Shown one piece after another: positions 12,736 to 25,460 of a stretch of DNA of 64,000 bases (position 1 is its first letter; the number at the start of each line of letters is the position of its first letter). The stretch spans positions 2,429,653 to 2,493,652 of the forward strand of contig SSNP01000003.1 in the NCBI GenBank assembly GCA_006937955.1, given 5' to 3'. The DNA comes from Pachypanchax playfairii. Lineage: Eukaryota; Chordata; Actinopteri; Cyprinodontiformes; Aplocheilidae. The notes under the pieces were generated by a model. That model searched no databases. It was not told where the DNA came from and saw only the letters and a list, made by a program, of their open reading frames with translations. A program made the translations under genes and the position numbers.

Positions 12736-13720
12736 CATGGCTTTGTTCATTTAACCTGAACATTGTGTGTAAAACATTTTCATGAACTAAGTTCATGATA
12801 TTCCATGTTTTACTGTAGTTTCCATTGTATTTATCAAATTCCGTGACTGTATCAGTGTTTTGAGCTTTATAGTAATTGTAGGGCCCTAAGCCCTGCCCAC
12901 TTATCCTCTCAACACCTTCACTCAGTAAAGTGACTTTGGAAAATAAACGACTCAGTCAATCAATAAACAAATAAACAATATCAATTTTGACATTTTAAAA
13001 CTCATAAAGTCCCAGAATCACATTGCCCTCCAGTAATATCTATCCAGAAGGAAAATGTGGTCTTTGTAAATTAAAATCACCACAAATCCCTAACAAAATG
13101 TTGAGTTCAGTGGGTTTAATCTAAAGATGAAATGACGTATTGTGCAAACCACAGGGGACTCTTGACACACTGGGGCATAACATCTCAGGAAAGAGGAAGG
13201 CTTTCACCACATGGACCACATTTATTAGATTAGGACTGGCCACCCTCAGGTTTGTAATTGCATTTGCCTGATGCTGTGTGTTTAAGAATAGAATATCTTT
13301 CCCATCTTTCAGGAAGAACAGAGCAGCACAACTCCGAGCCAACTGATGAGGCACCAAAGCACCTACTTTTCTCCACCTTTAACTTTGCACTTACCTTTCT
13401 GGAAATCTTTTGTTGTTCTTGTTCATTTTAATTTAACGTTTTATTCCCAGTTCTGTTGTTAGTGACAAAAAATTATGAGTTAAAATGTTTTTAGCTGTGT
13501 CGCCCAGGGAGGGTGAAACAGGGACGGTGCCATTGTACTGAGCTGGGGAGGGATTGTTGTCATCAACCTCCCTATGAGTCCTGACTAAACACATAGAATG
13601 ACGTATAATTCATTGATAACTCAAGTTTTCACTCGCATTTAATCATGATCTTCTGTTTTTTTTTTTTTCATTCAAAACAGCAAAAGAAACTTCAGGTTTA
13701 GAACTTTAATATTGTTTTCA
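12736..13720. other. intron sequence, nothing recognised
   Basis: No exon or repeat family recognised. Confidence 0.5.
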
Positions 13721-13808
13721 ACATGTGACTGCCATGTGATCGGTTATTAGATAATTGCATTAAGGAGGAATTGAACAGGTGTTCCTAATACTCCTTTAGG
13801 TGAGTGTA
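13721..13808. repeat. truncated DNA-element end (AACAGGTGTTCCTAATA type)
   Basis: TTGAACAGGTGTTCCTAATA followed by a degenerate GGTGAGTGTA edge is the familiar terminus of a widespread fish/vertebrate DNA repeat. Only about 90 bp of one end remains. Confidence 0.55.
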
Positions 13809-15876
13809 TGTCAGTGATATCATGATGTAATCAGACCTGAAAATGTGCCAGATGTTAAAAGATATCAGAGTTCTTATAATAAAGTTACAATGTGCTAAAA
13901 AGATTTTACTCATAATTACGCGGTTTGAAGGAAGAGATAAAGGTGACTTTTGACTTGTTTTTTGTTTAAATTTAACAAACAAGTTGAAAGTTTTCCCAGT
14001 TTATCTCAGTATTTTTATAATATTTCCCATTTAAAAATGAACCAGCTTAACTCTTTAGTTCGCTGCATGTTTCATATGTAAACAGTTTCACTCTGCTCAG
14101 CCATCAGCTCTAGCTGCTATGGGACAGGCAGATCTTCACAGCAATCGCTCTTTCATGCAGGGTTAAAACTAGACTTCCTCTTTGTTTTAGAGAGACATAA
14201 AGCTTTTCTAAATAGTGCACACTACAGTAGGATCCTTTTGGAGTGGCACTTGCACAAGCCGTGGCTAGCATGATAAAGCAGAACCTTTTCTGCTAATCAC
14301 AAATTACAGGCAGCCTCCACACCAACCCTGATCCAGCTCTCTCCACAGAGAAGCCAGGGCCAAGGTGAATACAAGCTGCTGCCAAGTCCCCACCTCTCTC
14401 TGGTACAAGGTGCGTATAAATTGGCATTCTCACTGATAGGTCAAGGTTTTGATTTGGTCATGACCTTAGTTCATAAATCTGTATGATGTAGGGGCCTTAG
14501 ATAAAAGGCTGCCAGATCAACTCTCAGATGGGATACACTTCCCTCGCGTTCAACGTCTCTCTCCTTTTCTGTCCTCTTCCATCTCTCCCAGAGATGTGTC
14601 CCTTTTTTCAGTCCCAGCTGCAGTCTCGAGTCCCTGGAGCCTCCATAACAGGCAGGGAGAGAGAGATGGCAAGGGGGTGAAACAGCCAATCAATAAATCA
14701 ATATGTTTTGCACCACTAAGCTAGGGTAAGCTCACTCTCTCAAAGCTGTGTGTCCATGTACACACACACACACACATACACACTCATTTATGGTCCCAGC
14801 AAATCTGTCTCAACACAAACAAACAAATGAAGGTGCAGGACAGAATGTCCCTTGCCAAAAGACATTTTGTTGTTTTAGGGACTTTCTTTTTTCTCATTCC
14901 ATTTCCTGTTTTGGATCATTAAGTCATTGATTTTTATTTCAGTGTGCAAGTGGTGATGGGGACCCCCAGGGAACTGACTAAAAACCTCAACAGAGTGGCC
15001 CCAGCAGGAGTTTCTCTAGTAACTGGCTGCTCCCAAGGGCCACTGGGCCCTCTTAACTCAGCATGGGAGAAACTATCACCCGAAATCAGTCATTCTGCCT
15101 TCACATTGGAAGAGGAATTGATTTTCTTCTTTCTAAATGTCTTTGCAACCGCTGGAAGTGCAAACTTCTGCACTTACTTATAGATTTGGATTCTGATGCT
15201 CGTAGAAATTCTTGGAACAGAACAAACAGTCAGTTCTCTTCATGGATTTTAGGGATATAAAAAGTTGACTGGAGCATTTACTTTCTTATCATTTGGTCCA
15301 ATATTTTTAGGTCCATGGGGGAGGTGATGGTTGAGAGGGGGAGGGGAGAGATACCCCGAAATACACTTGCAACTCTGGCACAGAAAGATTCAGTTGGCCA
15401 GTGGCCAGGGAGATATTACACTCAGATATACAGTAACACAGATGGATGCACTCAGCCTAAAGAGGCTGACATATTGGCCAGTGCTGTCATAAGAATGACA
15501 TAATACCAATCCTGACAGGTAATGAAAATACCGGCTGCTCCACCTCAGAGATGCATAAGAGCTTAGACTTTAGCTCATACAATGTAAAACATTAACTCTG
15601 GCATATGTCATGTAGGCACATACATATTTATACATAAAAGAGACATAAAAACTGAAACTAAGTGCTGTTTGTTCTTGTACTCGGAAAATAAACTGCTTCA
15701 TACAAGTTTTGGTTTGTGCCATATTCTTCTGGAGGTTCATTTCAAGAAGTTAAAAATACTTCTATTATATCAAATGAAGGAGAGACTCATCTTGGCAGCT
15801 CAGGACCTATTTGAGGTAATTCTTATATAAACAGACTTTCACAGACTTTGAACATGTTGGAACTTCATATTTATAT
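13809..15876. other. intron sequence with a short (CA)n
   Basis: (CA)n at 14760-14776. No exon recognised. The frame at 14944-15183 has acceptor-like sequence before it but no family match. Confidence 0.45.
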
Positions 15877-16125
15877 CCACTCATTCATTTTCTGTATCCG
15901 CTTGTTCCTGTTCAGGGTCTCAGGGTTCTTATCTCCAGCAGTCATTGGACGAGGAGCGAGGCGCATTGTAGATAGGTCATGAGTCCATCATAAGGCCAAT
16001 CAACCATTTACACTCACACATTGGCCAAATTTAGAATCAAGAATTAACATAACATACATTATTTTAGTGGGAGGTAACTGGAGTACCTAGAGAAAACGCA
16101 CATGGAGAACATATCAATCCCACGT
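15877..16125 (+). repeat. teleost dispersed repeat (likely LINE 3' region)
   Basis: TTCATTTTCTGTATCCGCTT, CCTGTTCAGGGTC, GTCATGAGTCCATC, TTTACACTCACACATTGGCC, GTGGGAGGTAACTGGAGTAC and GAGAACAT in this order form a degraded copy of a very common fish repeat. A second fragment of the same family lies at 30308-30450. Confidence 0.6.
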
Positions 16126-16208
16126 GGAACACGCAAGTCTAAAACTTCATTAGAGATCCACCTCTTATATGTATCAACTCGTCTCTCTCACGTTCATGTC
16201 CTCTAAAA

Positions 16209-16924
16209 CAGTAGCTACGTTTACATGCGCCAAATTTCCCCGATCTGATTAAAATCTTGGTCGATCGGAATTCCCAAATCCCAGTTTACATGGACACTAA
16301 CTGAAATGATCTGATCATGCCATGAGTACACATGCACCAAGCACTCAATCAGGTTAAATGAGTTGAGCATGCGCACAGCGAGTTGTCTTTCCGGGGGAAG
16401 AAAAAAAAGTAAACAAACTCCGTCCTTTCTGCACGTCTTTCCCGCCTCATTGTGTGCTCGAGCTGACTCAGGTTATCCCCAATATGGACCTTCTGCAGGT
16501 GATTACCTTTATGTTTGGGTTTTTACTGGTCGCATTAACCAAGCTAGCGGCTGAATACATATTGTTAATGCTCCTCCTCCACAGGAGAGGAGAGCAGGAT
16601 GACAGGATGACTGCACCAGCAGACCACTTCTGTTTACTTCCCGCTATGTTTTCTACTTGGGTCTGCGAAAGCAGAAAGACGTCACGCTGAAGTTGTACGC
16701 ATGAGCAGTGGGCTTTTTTCACCCTTTCTTTCCGAATGGGTGTATACATGCACGTCTATCCGAATGGAGATCGGACAAAACCACCCCTCTCGATCGGAAG
16801 TAAATTTCATTCTGATCAGGCTGCATCAGATCAAAACATTCTGATTGACATGTTTACATGACGTATTTTTTTTCCGATTGGGCGTTTATTCCGATTAAAT
16901 GTGCCCATGTAAACGTAGCTACTG
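16209..16924. mobile_element. 716-bp element with 19-bp perfect terminal inverted repeats
   Basis: Left end CAGTAGCTACGTTTACATG, right end CATGTAAACGTAGCTACTG. Subterminal CCGAT/ATCGG words recur at both sides (CGATCTGATT, GATCGGAAT; CCGATTGGGC, CCGATTAAAT). The interior open frames (for example 16454-16690) lack a recognisable transposase motif. A clean target-site duplication is not evident. Non-autonomous DNA transposon. Confidence 0.8.
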
Positions 16925-18355
16925 TTTGTTGCACATGTCCCATTGATAATGAATGGTGGAGCGGCGATGTCGCCTCCCGTATGTCGAGCCCATACGAAAG
17001 GAAATGGGCTCTTGTTTGGCATCTGGTTTGACTGTTTCAAAATGAGACAATAGCTATTAAAACTTATAAGTCTGCTAAAAAGTTTTGTCACAGATAAATG
17101 AAAGTAAATTTTACCATTTTGCTCAGTCATTCTTCATACTGCTTCAATCAGGTCTTTTATTTGGCATCTTTTGTTAAAAAAAGGAGAAGCAACTAGAGAA
17201 ACTTTACACATTCAGTGTAAGGCAATCCCTTTTTTTCCCATTAATAATAAAATCAAATTCCCCGTCTTTTGCTCTACGCTCTTCCTTTTGAAACGAACCA
17301 GTTGTTCCCCCGTAGTAAAGTGCTCGCTCACATTTGCTACAGTTTCTTGGTATTTCCTCTTATCTCCAGCCGAAATATTTTGTTTTGAATGAGAAATGAA
17401 AGTGTGGAATGATAGAAGTGAGAGGTAGAAATGTAGAAAGGCAAGCAGAGAAAACACAATTTCATGAAGTCTACATAGAGTCTTATAAAAATAATAGGGA
17501 AACTATGAAAAAAATGATTTCCTTGGCGAAGTCCAAACTTTCACTTTATGCCAACTTCACTTTTTAAATCAGCCTCTTATTGCCATGTTTTTTTACAAAG
17601 TGCTTTGGATGTGACTAAAAGGTAAACGGGAAGTGAAAAGGCATCAATAGAAAAAGAAGTCTTAAAAAAAGAGTGAATGAAACAGATACTGAAACGATAA
17701 GAAAATTGAGGAGATGAATGCAGGTGTGCGCGTGTCATTGGCTTTAATTTCATGTCTGAAAATAGTCATATCATAAGCAAACCTGTGTTTCCGTAGGGTT
17801 TCTACAACATATTTTTGAGTGAGAGAACATTCACATCAACCACCTAAGTTCAGCCTGAAGCCAAAAGAGGTTTATTAAAAATAAATAGATATAAATATCT
17901 TTGTTTCTTTAGTAAATCCTAACAGCACATTTTATTGTATCACTTCCCTCTTTCACCTCCTCTTACTCCTCTTCGTCTCTGCTCTGTTATGTTCCCAGCG
18001 TTCAGCATCTCTTGCTCCCTTCTTTCTCTCTTTCAGCCTTTTCTATTTTTAATTAACCAAAGAGTGTTGAATGAGTGATTGTTTGAAGGAAATATGGAGG
18101 CAAGAGAGGGGTTGTGCCGTTCCTGAACAGAGGAGCTGTCATTTATCTGTTAGAATTTTCACACACCGTCATGCCGTTTCGATGAAATGCTGAGTTTGAA
18201 AAGAGCAGATAAGAGGTTATGTTTTGTGAAACATGGCATTCACGATACAGACGGCCATGATACTTTCATCTCCTCTTCATAAATATTTCTTTATGGCTTT
18301 CATTTCTTGTTTATGTGCCCCCTGCTTTTCTCTCTCCATTCAGGCTTCATCCACA
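16925..18355. other. intron sequence, nothing recognised
   Basis: AT-rich with no exon; about 18050-18290 is a moderately complex block without repeat character. Confidence 0.45.
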
Positions 18356-18609
18356 CTGAGGCCATGTTAAAGTACTCAGTACACAGTGGCGCTGCATGAA
18401 ATACAACCTTCCTTTCAGTCATTTCAATAAAAGCACTGCGCTGAGGCCATGTTAAAATACTCAGAATCAGAATCTGATTTATTTGGCCAAGTATGTTACT
18501 CACATAAGGAATTTTGCTCCGGTTCACATTTGCTCACGGATATACTCAGTACACAGTGGAGCTGCATGAAATACAGTCTTCCTTTCAGTCATTTTAATAA
18601 AAGCACTGA
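18356..18609. repeat. 85-bp tandem duplication interrupted by a 77-bp insertion
   Basis: Unit 1 (18356-18440, CTGAGGCCATGTTAAAGTAC to AAAAGCACTG) repeats from 18441. The second unit is split after ATACTCAG (18457-18464) by 18465-18541. It resumes with a second ATACTCAG (18542-18549), an 8-bp target duplication. The insert contains ATTTATTTGGCCAAGTATGT, part of a common fish repeat. Confidence 0.75.
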
Positions 18610-20381
18610 GGCACCTGCGCTGGCTCGACTGCAGATTGCTTCAGCCAAAAATGTGCTTTCATTCAACCCAAAAACGAGAAGTTTATCATAGCTCTAATTT
18701 TACTGACATTTTGCAAAAGACACTTTATTTACTGGCCTTTGTAACTTAGTTCAGGCAAACACATTGTGCCAATTTTGTTATTATTATTGTGTCATAAGAA
18801 CATCTACAAATGAAAATTATCTGACTACTACTTTATGTATCAGGCTTTCAAGGAATCAAATAAAATACTAATAAATTTTAATATTGCCTTGCTTTGTATT
18901 ATTTTAATATGTTCATGGTTAAAGTTTACATTTTTGACTTTTGGGTATGAAAAATCAAGAGGAAATTAGATATGCACGGCAAAACTAAAGCTCGGGGCTC
19001 AGGAGGTCACATGTTTTTTTTTAGTCTCGGTGAGCATCAGGACAAAGTTTAAATAATTGTTACCGATCCCATGTTTGAATCTACAGGCCCAGAGTTTTAT
19101 TATTCTTTGTGATAACTTGTTTTTGATGTGACAAGAAAACTAAAATTCAGTTCCATTAAGAAAGAGCAATTTCTGTAAGTTCTTGTTTCTCTGACAGACA
19201 CCAGTCTAATAACTGTTCTGTAAATATTCCGCCACGGCAAGCAGCCAATTAGCTTAGTGTAGCTTACAGAAGGTCGAAAAGCTAGCCTGTTTTCGCAAAG
19301 GTGTTGAAACCACTCAACCCCCCCCCACCACCACATACACGAGAGCTTCTAATTAAGATGCTTTTTTATTTTTCTTTCATGGATGCAGGGGCATCAGGGT
19401 ATCCACAGGTTACCAGGCAACCATGCAGCTAATAGGTATTAAAGCTACTTATTTCATCTTTCTGGATATTCAGCTTTTCCTTTAAATTTGGATTTGGACC
19501 TCAATGGAACTACTTTTTTTTAATCCCGTGAACACAAAATAGTGACGAGATTGAGGAAGTTAACCACACAAACATGAACTGCTTCAACAACTTGGATCGT
19601 TTTAGGGATATTTAGGGATATTGCATAAATTTTTTTTGTCATTTTTAGTTGATTTGATACATTTTTAATCATTTTTCCGCTGATCACAACTCCATTCCTA
19701 ATATGCTAAACCCATAACTAGACTTTTTGGTAGCATCATCTGGCAGTATGTCTTCTGAATGTGTTTGCACAAGCTGCTATTTGTGTCTATATTTACATTT
19801 GCATATGTTGTGAGGTATCTTTCAAATGCACGGGGCTTTTCAAGCCAATTCTTACAACCCTTCCTCTCACTTGCACACATTCAAACACATGCAGTCTGGT
19901 GATATGCAGCTCATGAATACTCCTGCAGCAGTTCTGAGGATCCAACTTGTCGTTTCCGTACCTCAGTGACGGCTAGAAAGGATGACAGAAGTTGTGCAAC
20001 AATGCAAAAGGAAAGTGTAACATATGAAAGCTATAAGCTTGTTTTTCTTCTTTTTTTTTATTAGTTTTATTATTAATTATATAAGTGAAAAAAGCAGGTG
20101 AAGGCTTGCCAGCCCCAGCTGTGATTTATGTTCACTTCTGAAAGGAGAAAAGTAGAATTTATGGCTTTCTCATTTGGCCTAATCTTTACTATATGGTGCA
20201 AAGCCAGAGCAATGCAGTGAGCTTAAAGGGAAAGGCAGAGTGAGGCTGAAAACTGTCCTCTACACTTTCTCTAGTTAGATTTTTCTGTTTCTTTCTCTCA
20301 CTTACCATCCAACTCTATCACATTTTGTCCTTGTCGGTTTTCTCTCCTCCAGGAAGCGTACATTCACAGAGGAGTGCAACA

Positions 20382-20417
<36 letters not shown>

Positions 20418-22385
20418 TATACAAACATCAGCCTCAGAGCTTCTAATCACACACACGCAGGTGCTCTATGCACACAAACATGCACTCGCACATAAAGTGA
20501 GATCTGCTCAGCGACACCTTCACTTCTCTCGCACCAATTTTCTCACACTTTTCTTTCTCCGTTTCTTCTCCTTTCCTTCCCATCGCTGCTCCGCTTCTGC
20601 ACCTCCGCCCTCAGCCTTCTCCACATATAGATCTTTTCTTTTTATAGTCAATGCTTGAGTCCCTATGGCAACATCAGTGTTGTTGATTGCCGAGGTGCTG
20701 CACATCAAATCATGTAACAATCACAGGAGGTGTGACTGTGTTCACATGTGCCTATTTGTTCTTGGCTCTGTTTGCAGCGATGGATCAAGCTGCGGTGGGA
20801 TAACCTGCACTCCGTCCTCATGCAAAAGAATTTAAGAGTCTGGCGTGTCGCTGTGTGTTCGTAATGCACCAAATTAAACATTTATAGACTCTTAAAATGG
20901 AATATTTGAGAAGCATAATTTCCCCACGCTTCTGTGTGTGCATCTCATTTGCATGACTTTTTAGTGTGTTAGGGTGTTATGTGTGTTTGTGTGTGTATAT
21001 ACAAGTGCATGTCCCAGGCAACTGTGAAGCTATTACAGGCTTTGACAGGGAAGAATCATCTGGGGGTGCAGATGATGTGCTTTTTCTATCCAGTTAGACT
21101 GTGACAACAGAAATCCAAACTGTCGATTCCTATTAAAGTGCTCGCAGGAAACCCTGTCGACTCTCGTTCCCCATCGATTCTTATCCAGGTAGAGCACTAA
21201 AAAGATGGAGGAAATGAAGGGGAAACGCTGTTTTATGTATTATCTTATGGTGGGGGGAGGAAAAAGAAAGTTTTCACAGTCATTTACTTAATTCAGCAGC
21301 AAATTCGTACGACGGAGATGACGGAGGGAAAATAAAAAGATGTGAAACAAGAACAGCAAGAAAAATAAAGCTCTGTATTTATATTTTTATTCTTTTGTTT
21401 TTTTTTTTTGCATTTGAACCCCTCATTCAAACTGTAATGCCAGCATTCAGCCTGCTCACCAGTAAGAAAAAAAAAGAAGAAGAAAACAGGAGGAGATAAA
21501 ATAAGAGGTGGGCTGGTGTGAAACGGATCAAACAATGGATGTGAGAAAAGCTTTACTGTTTCTCAAAAACTGCAGGCAAATAAGAAAAGGCGAGGAGGAG
21601 GAGCGGGGGTGTGCGATAATGTGCCGCTTTAAGAAATGCCTGTTTTGTAACTATTTTTCTTTTTGACAACAGCTGTTACAAAAGTTGAACAAAGACTTTT
21701 CGAAGGTTTATTGGTGTGCAGAGGAAATGATTTCTGCAATAATCAGGAAGAAAAAAATGAGAATGAATGTGTGTGAGTTTCCAGATATGAAAGTTAAGGC
21801 AGAACATATCTGACTGAGATATATGTGCGTACATCAATCACTCTCTTCTTTTAGATTCTGTGTGTGCCCCAACATGTTAATAGCTTTTTCCTGTTTGTGA
21901 TCTGTTTTTCTTTCTTCACTTGTTGTCAGGGTGTGAATTAAACAGTAGATCGGTGGATCGAGGTTTTTTTCGTTCACATCAAAAACAGGCACGTAGTTCC
22001 GACTGGTGCCTTAAAATGAATTCTTTTTTTATTAATGTAATGTCTGTCATAGATTACAGCAAGTTATGTCATAAAACACAATAATCCTTCGAATCAGCTG
22101 TCACATACAACAACAGACCCACAATGTACCACATCCAAACACCAGCAACAAGACAAAGATGGGGATGTCGTTACTAAGCAGCATTTATAACAGCTCTAAT
22201 ATAGTAATCAGCAAAAAGATTTACTGATAGCAAAAATCAATATCTAGTCTAATTCAATGTTTGGGATTTTTAAATAAAAGATGCAGACATTTAATGACAA
22301 ATTTGTGCATTTGTGTATGTGTGTGTGTGTGGGGGGGGGTCATTTTATAGTTTTCAATTCATGTAGTTTTACCTCCAACTATGAG
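18610..22385. other. intron sequence with (AC)n
   Basis: (AC)n microsatellite at 20382-20415; pyrimidine-rich stretch 20520-20650; G run at 22331-22340. No exon recognised. Confidence 0.5.
20382..20415. repeat. (AC)n microsatellite
   Basis: About 17 uninterrupted AC units. Confidence 0.95.
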
Positions 22386-22695
22386 CTGCATGGTGCCCTA
22401 GGCGAAAAAGGATTTTGTCGCCCCCTACTGCCCAGAACAGAAACAACGTAACTCAATAACTGGATTACATTGCAAAAAATATTTATTTATACTAAAATGA
22501 ACAGTAGAGTAGAGCTGATAGATAGATGTAGATAGATATCTTATTATTACTTATTTTGCTCTTTACGTGAGATGAATGATGTGTCCAACAGTTTGTCCAA
22601 AAAAACAAACAAAAAATAATAACAATTTGGCACCGCCTCCAGCAGAGGGCACCCTAGGCAATTGCCTAGTCTGCCTATGCCTAGAACCGGCCCTG
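22386..22695. repeat. GGTGCCCTAGGC...CCTAGAACCGGCCCTG repeat
   Basis: Starts GGTGCCCTAGGCGAAAAAGG and ends CACCCTAGGCAATTGCCTAG then TATGCCTAGAACCGGCCCTG. The inverted GTGCCCTAGGC / GCACCCTAGGC words near the edges and the overall wording are those of a dispersed fish DNA repeat. It contains two CTCF-like words (CCAGCAGAGGGCAC and GGCAGTAGGGGGC). Confidence 0.55.
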
Positions 22696-23789
22696 CCTCC
22701 AACAGGGAGGTGATTTTTTGTTTTTGCCAGTGTTGTTTCTTTGATCGTCTGTTAGTAACATAACTTGAAAAGTTGTTGACAGATTTTCATTTGATTTTTA
22801 GAAAATATCTGGAATGAGTCGAGGAACAACTGATCAGATTTTGGGGTGATCTGGATCACCGTACAGCTCCAGGATGGATTCATTAACATTTGGAGATAGT
22901 AAAAGATCTGGGTGTGGAACTCAGGTGCATGGGGGAGGTCTGCGCTTTCTAAGTGCTCTTCTTGTATGATAAGTTTCATGTAAATCTTTTATAAATATGT
23001 TGTAGATTAAAAAATGTCAACAGAAAAAATGGCCAAGATTTTAGGATTATTGACACATTTCTATAAAAGATACAGCAAAATGTGTTTCAGTTCAACCAAA
23101 ACTTTGGGGAGGAGCTTTACGTATAAACTTTAGATTCACCCTATATGTCATAACTCATGGAATATATTGTAAATATAACATTTTTCACTGATTTACTCAA
23201 GAAGATTATCAGGATTTCTCTCTCTTCTCTCTGTTGTTTTGTTGAGAAGGACTTCTCTTTTTTCGTGGAATAGGCACAGATTTAACTGGTTATAGTTGAG
23301 GCTGCATGGTATTATTTGGGTGAACTTATTTTTATGGTAAATTGTCTTTTTCTAAACATACACCTACAAAGTCTTTAATAATTTAATTTCTTTGTGTTTT
23401 TTGATCAGAAACATTTGCTGAAAGTTTCCTGCGCCAATAAAGCTTACTGAAAAGTTGCTCTAACAAATCACAAACATTGGGTTGATAATTTGCTGCTACA
23501 AATGTAATTAATTATTTGTGGTAGCTACAGTTCACTTTCACATGCAACACTCATGCTTCCACCCACGCCATGTTTCCTCAGCATTCATTTTTACTCTTAA
23601 ATAATATGTCCTTACTGACTCTGTAAATAGTTTCCTTATCTCATTTGGAACCCTGTTATGTTTTGCTTTAAATATTATTTGTGCTGCTTTAAACTTGAAT
23701 TTTATTGCTTGGGTTTTAATGAAAGGTTTATTTTTTATAAATGTCTATTTATTTATACATGTACTGTATATTTGTTTGTTTAGTTTCCA
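22696..23789. other. intron sequence, nothing recognised
   Basis: No exon or recognisable repeat. Confidence 0.45.
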
Positions 23790-24240
23790 TATGGGTTTCC
23801 CCACGTAGTAACTAAGGTATTGTAGAAGTTATGTGCAATATAAAATGATTTCTGTTTCAGGATGTGCCTCATTTTACCCAGAACAGTGATATTCTGGGCC
23901 AAATTCCCTCGAACACACTGAATATCTGGTTCCCTGCAGATTTTATGGTCTAAGATCACACTGAAAAATTTCATTTTATTCACCCTTTCTATATTCAATT
24001 TACCAATTCGTGTTTCTACTTCTTTTCTGAAAACCATGAATTTTGTGTTTTCTAAATTTCGGAATAGATTATTTATATCAAACCACTTTTTGTTATCATT
24101 ATTTGTCTTGTGATCACCTCCAAAACCTGCTGCAAATCCACTCCATGCAAGGAAACATCAGTATCATCTGCAAACATTACAAATTTGAATATTTTTGTCT
24201 CCTTTTGCATTGGGCATTTATGCAAAAATGATGTAAAAAT
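23790..24240 (-). pseudogene. non-LTR retrotransposon reverse-transcriptase relic
   Basis: On the minus strand, a FADD catalytic motif (24163-24174, context VCFADDTDVSLHGVDLQ) is followed, after frame disruption, by NTKFMVFRKE, then KFFSVILDH, CVRGNLAQNITVLGKMRH, LKQKSFYI and WGNPYGN. This is the palm/thumb part of a LINE reverse transcriptase, resembling fish L2/Rex1-type elements. Catalytic domain N-terminus, endonuclease and 3' tail are missing, and stops and frameshifts are present, so it is inactive. Confidence 0.75.
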
Positions 24241-25395
24241 GCTCAAATCAAAGGAAGTTCTATAAATTGCTGTAAATGTCCTGTGAGAAAACTCTACAAT
24301 GTTGCTGCATCATAATACAACATTTGAACATAAGAAAATACAGATAAATGAGTGGAAGTGTCTATAAAGCAGAGTGCTACCACATTGTTGTTACTATGAG
24401 TAAAGTACAAACTGTGGCTGTAAAATTCCTCCTCGTTCAGTTTTATCCCTTTGCTCTTGTCCACTAATACTGAATCCAACAATCCCTTCAATCCCAGCCA
24501 AACAGGCCGGGCCGCCGTTTTGTCAGAAAATATCTCCCTCAACCTCGATCTGACATGAAACAGATAACCCATCTCTGCTTGTCTGTAACAAAGAGACGGG
24601 ATGAGACAGAAAGAAACTCAACAAAAGGAGAGAGATTGGGATGTTTTGCTTTATAGCCCTTCTTACCCTCACACACCGACACCGATCTCCGTGCAGCATG
24701 TTTCACACCACGAGAACGGTTTAATGTTTGGCCATATGTCAAGATGAAGAAGTACGCGGTGAGGAAAGGTAGAAAAATACCCGCTGCCATGTGCAGACAT
24801 TAGTGGAGATAAAACCTGAGGGGAATCCAAGTGGGATTTAGTCATTTATCAATTTATAGTCTAACCTTAAAGTTCTTGTCAAACAGGGCTTTGGACAACA
24901 TCAAATCACTCTGCACTTTGAGTATTTCATGGACTTCACCAGAGTGGCTGCTGAGTGTCTGTAACAAATAACAAACATCCAATAAAAGATTAAAAAACAA
25001 TCAACAGCATGGAGAAGATGCAAGAAACAGTTAGCAAGACTGATATTTGGCTTGATTTATATTTGACATAAATCTTCTGCTATGCCTTTACGTGAAGAAG
25101 ATGTTGCACTTAGAGATATTCCTGTGAAGCATGAGTAGCATCATTTCTGTTTTTCTTTGTTTGGATATTTGTTTTGAACACTTAGTGCAGTCAGAAACAT
25201 ATTCAGGTTAGGTTTCATGTATTAATGAAACTTATTCTGCTTTGGGTAAAATGTGGCAATCATCGTATGTGTGTTTCTAGAAACTGAGTATAAGGAGTTC
25301 TTGAGAAAAGAGTGGCATCTGTGTATGTGTGTGAATATGTGTTTGTATTTTTTAACAAAAAGTTATTACATTGTTACTTGATATTACTATCACCA

Positions 25396-25460
<65 letters not shown>

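Noticed and set aside
16363..16749. Open frames inside the 716-bp TIR element
   Set aside because: No transposase motif, and frames on opposite strands overlap; element judged non-autonomous.
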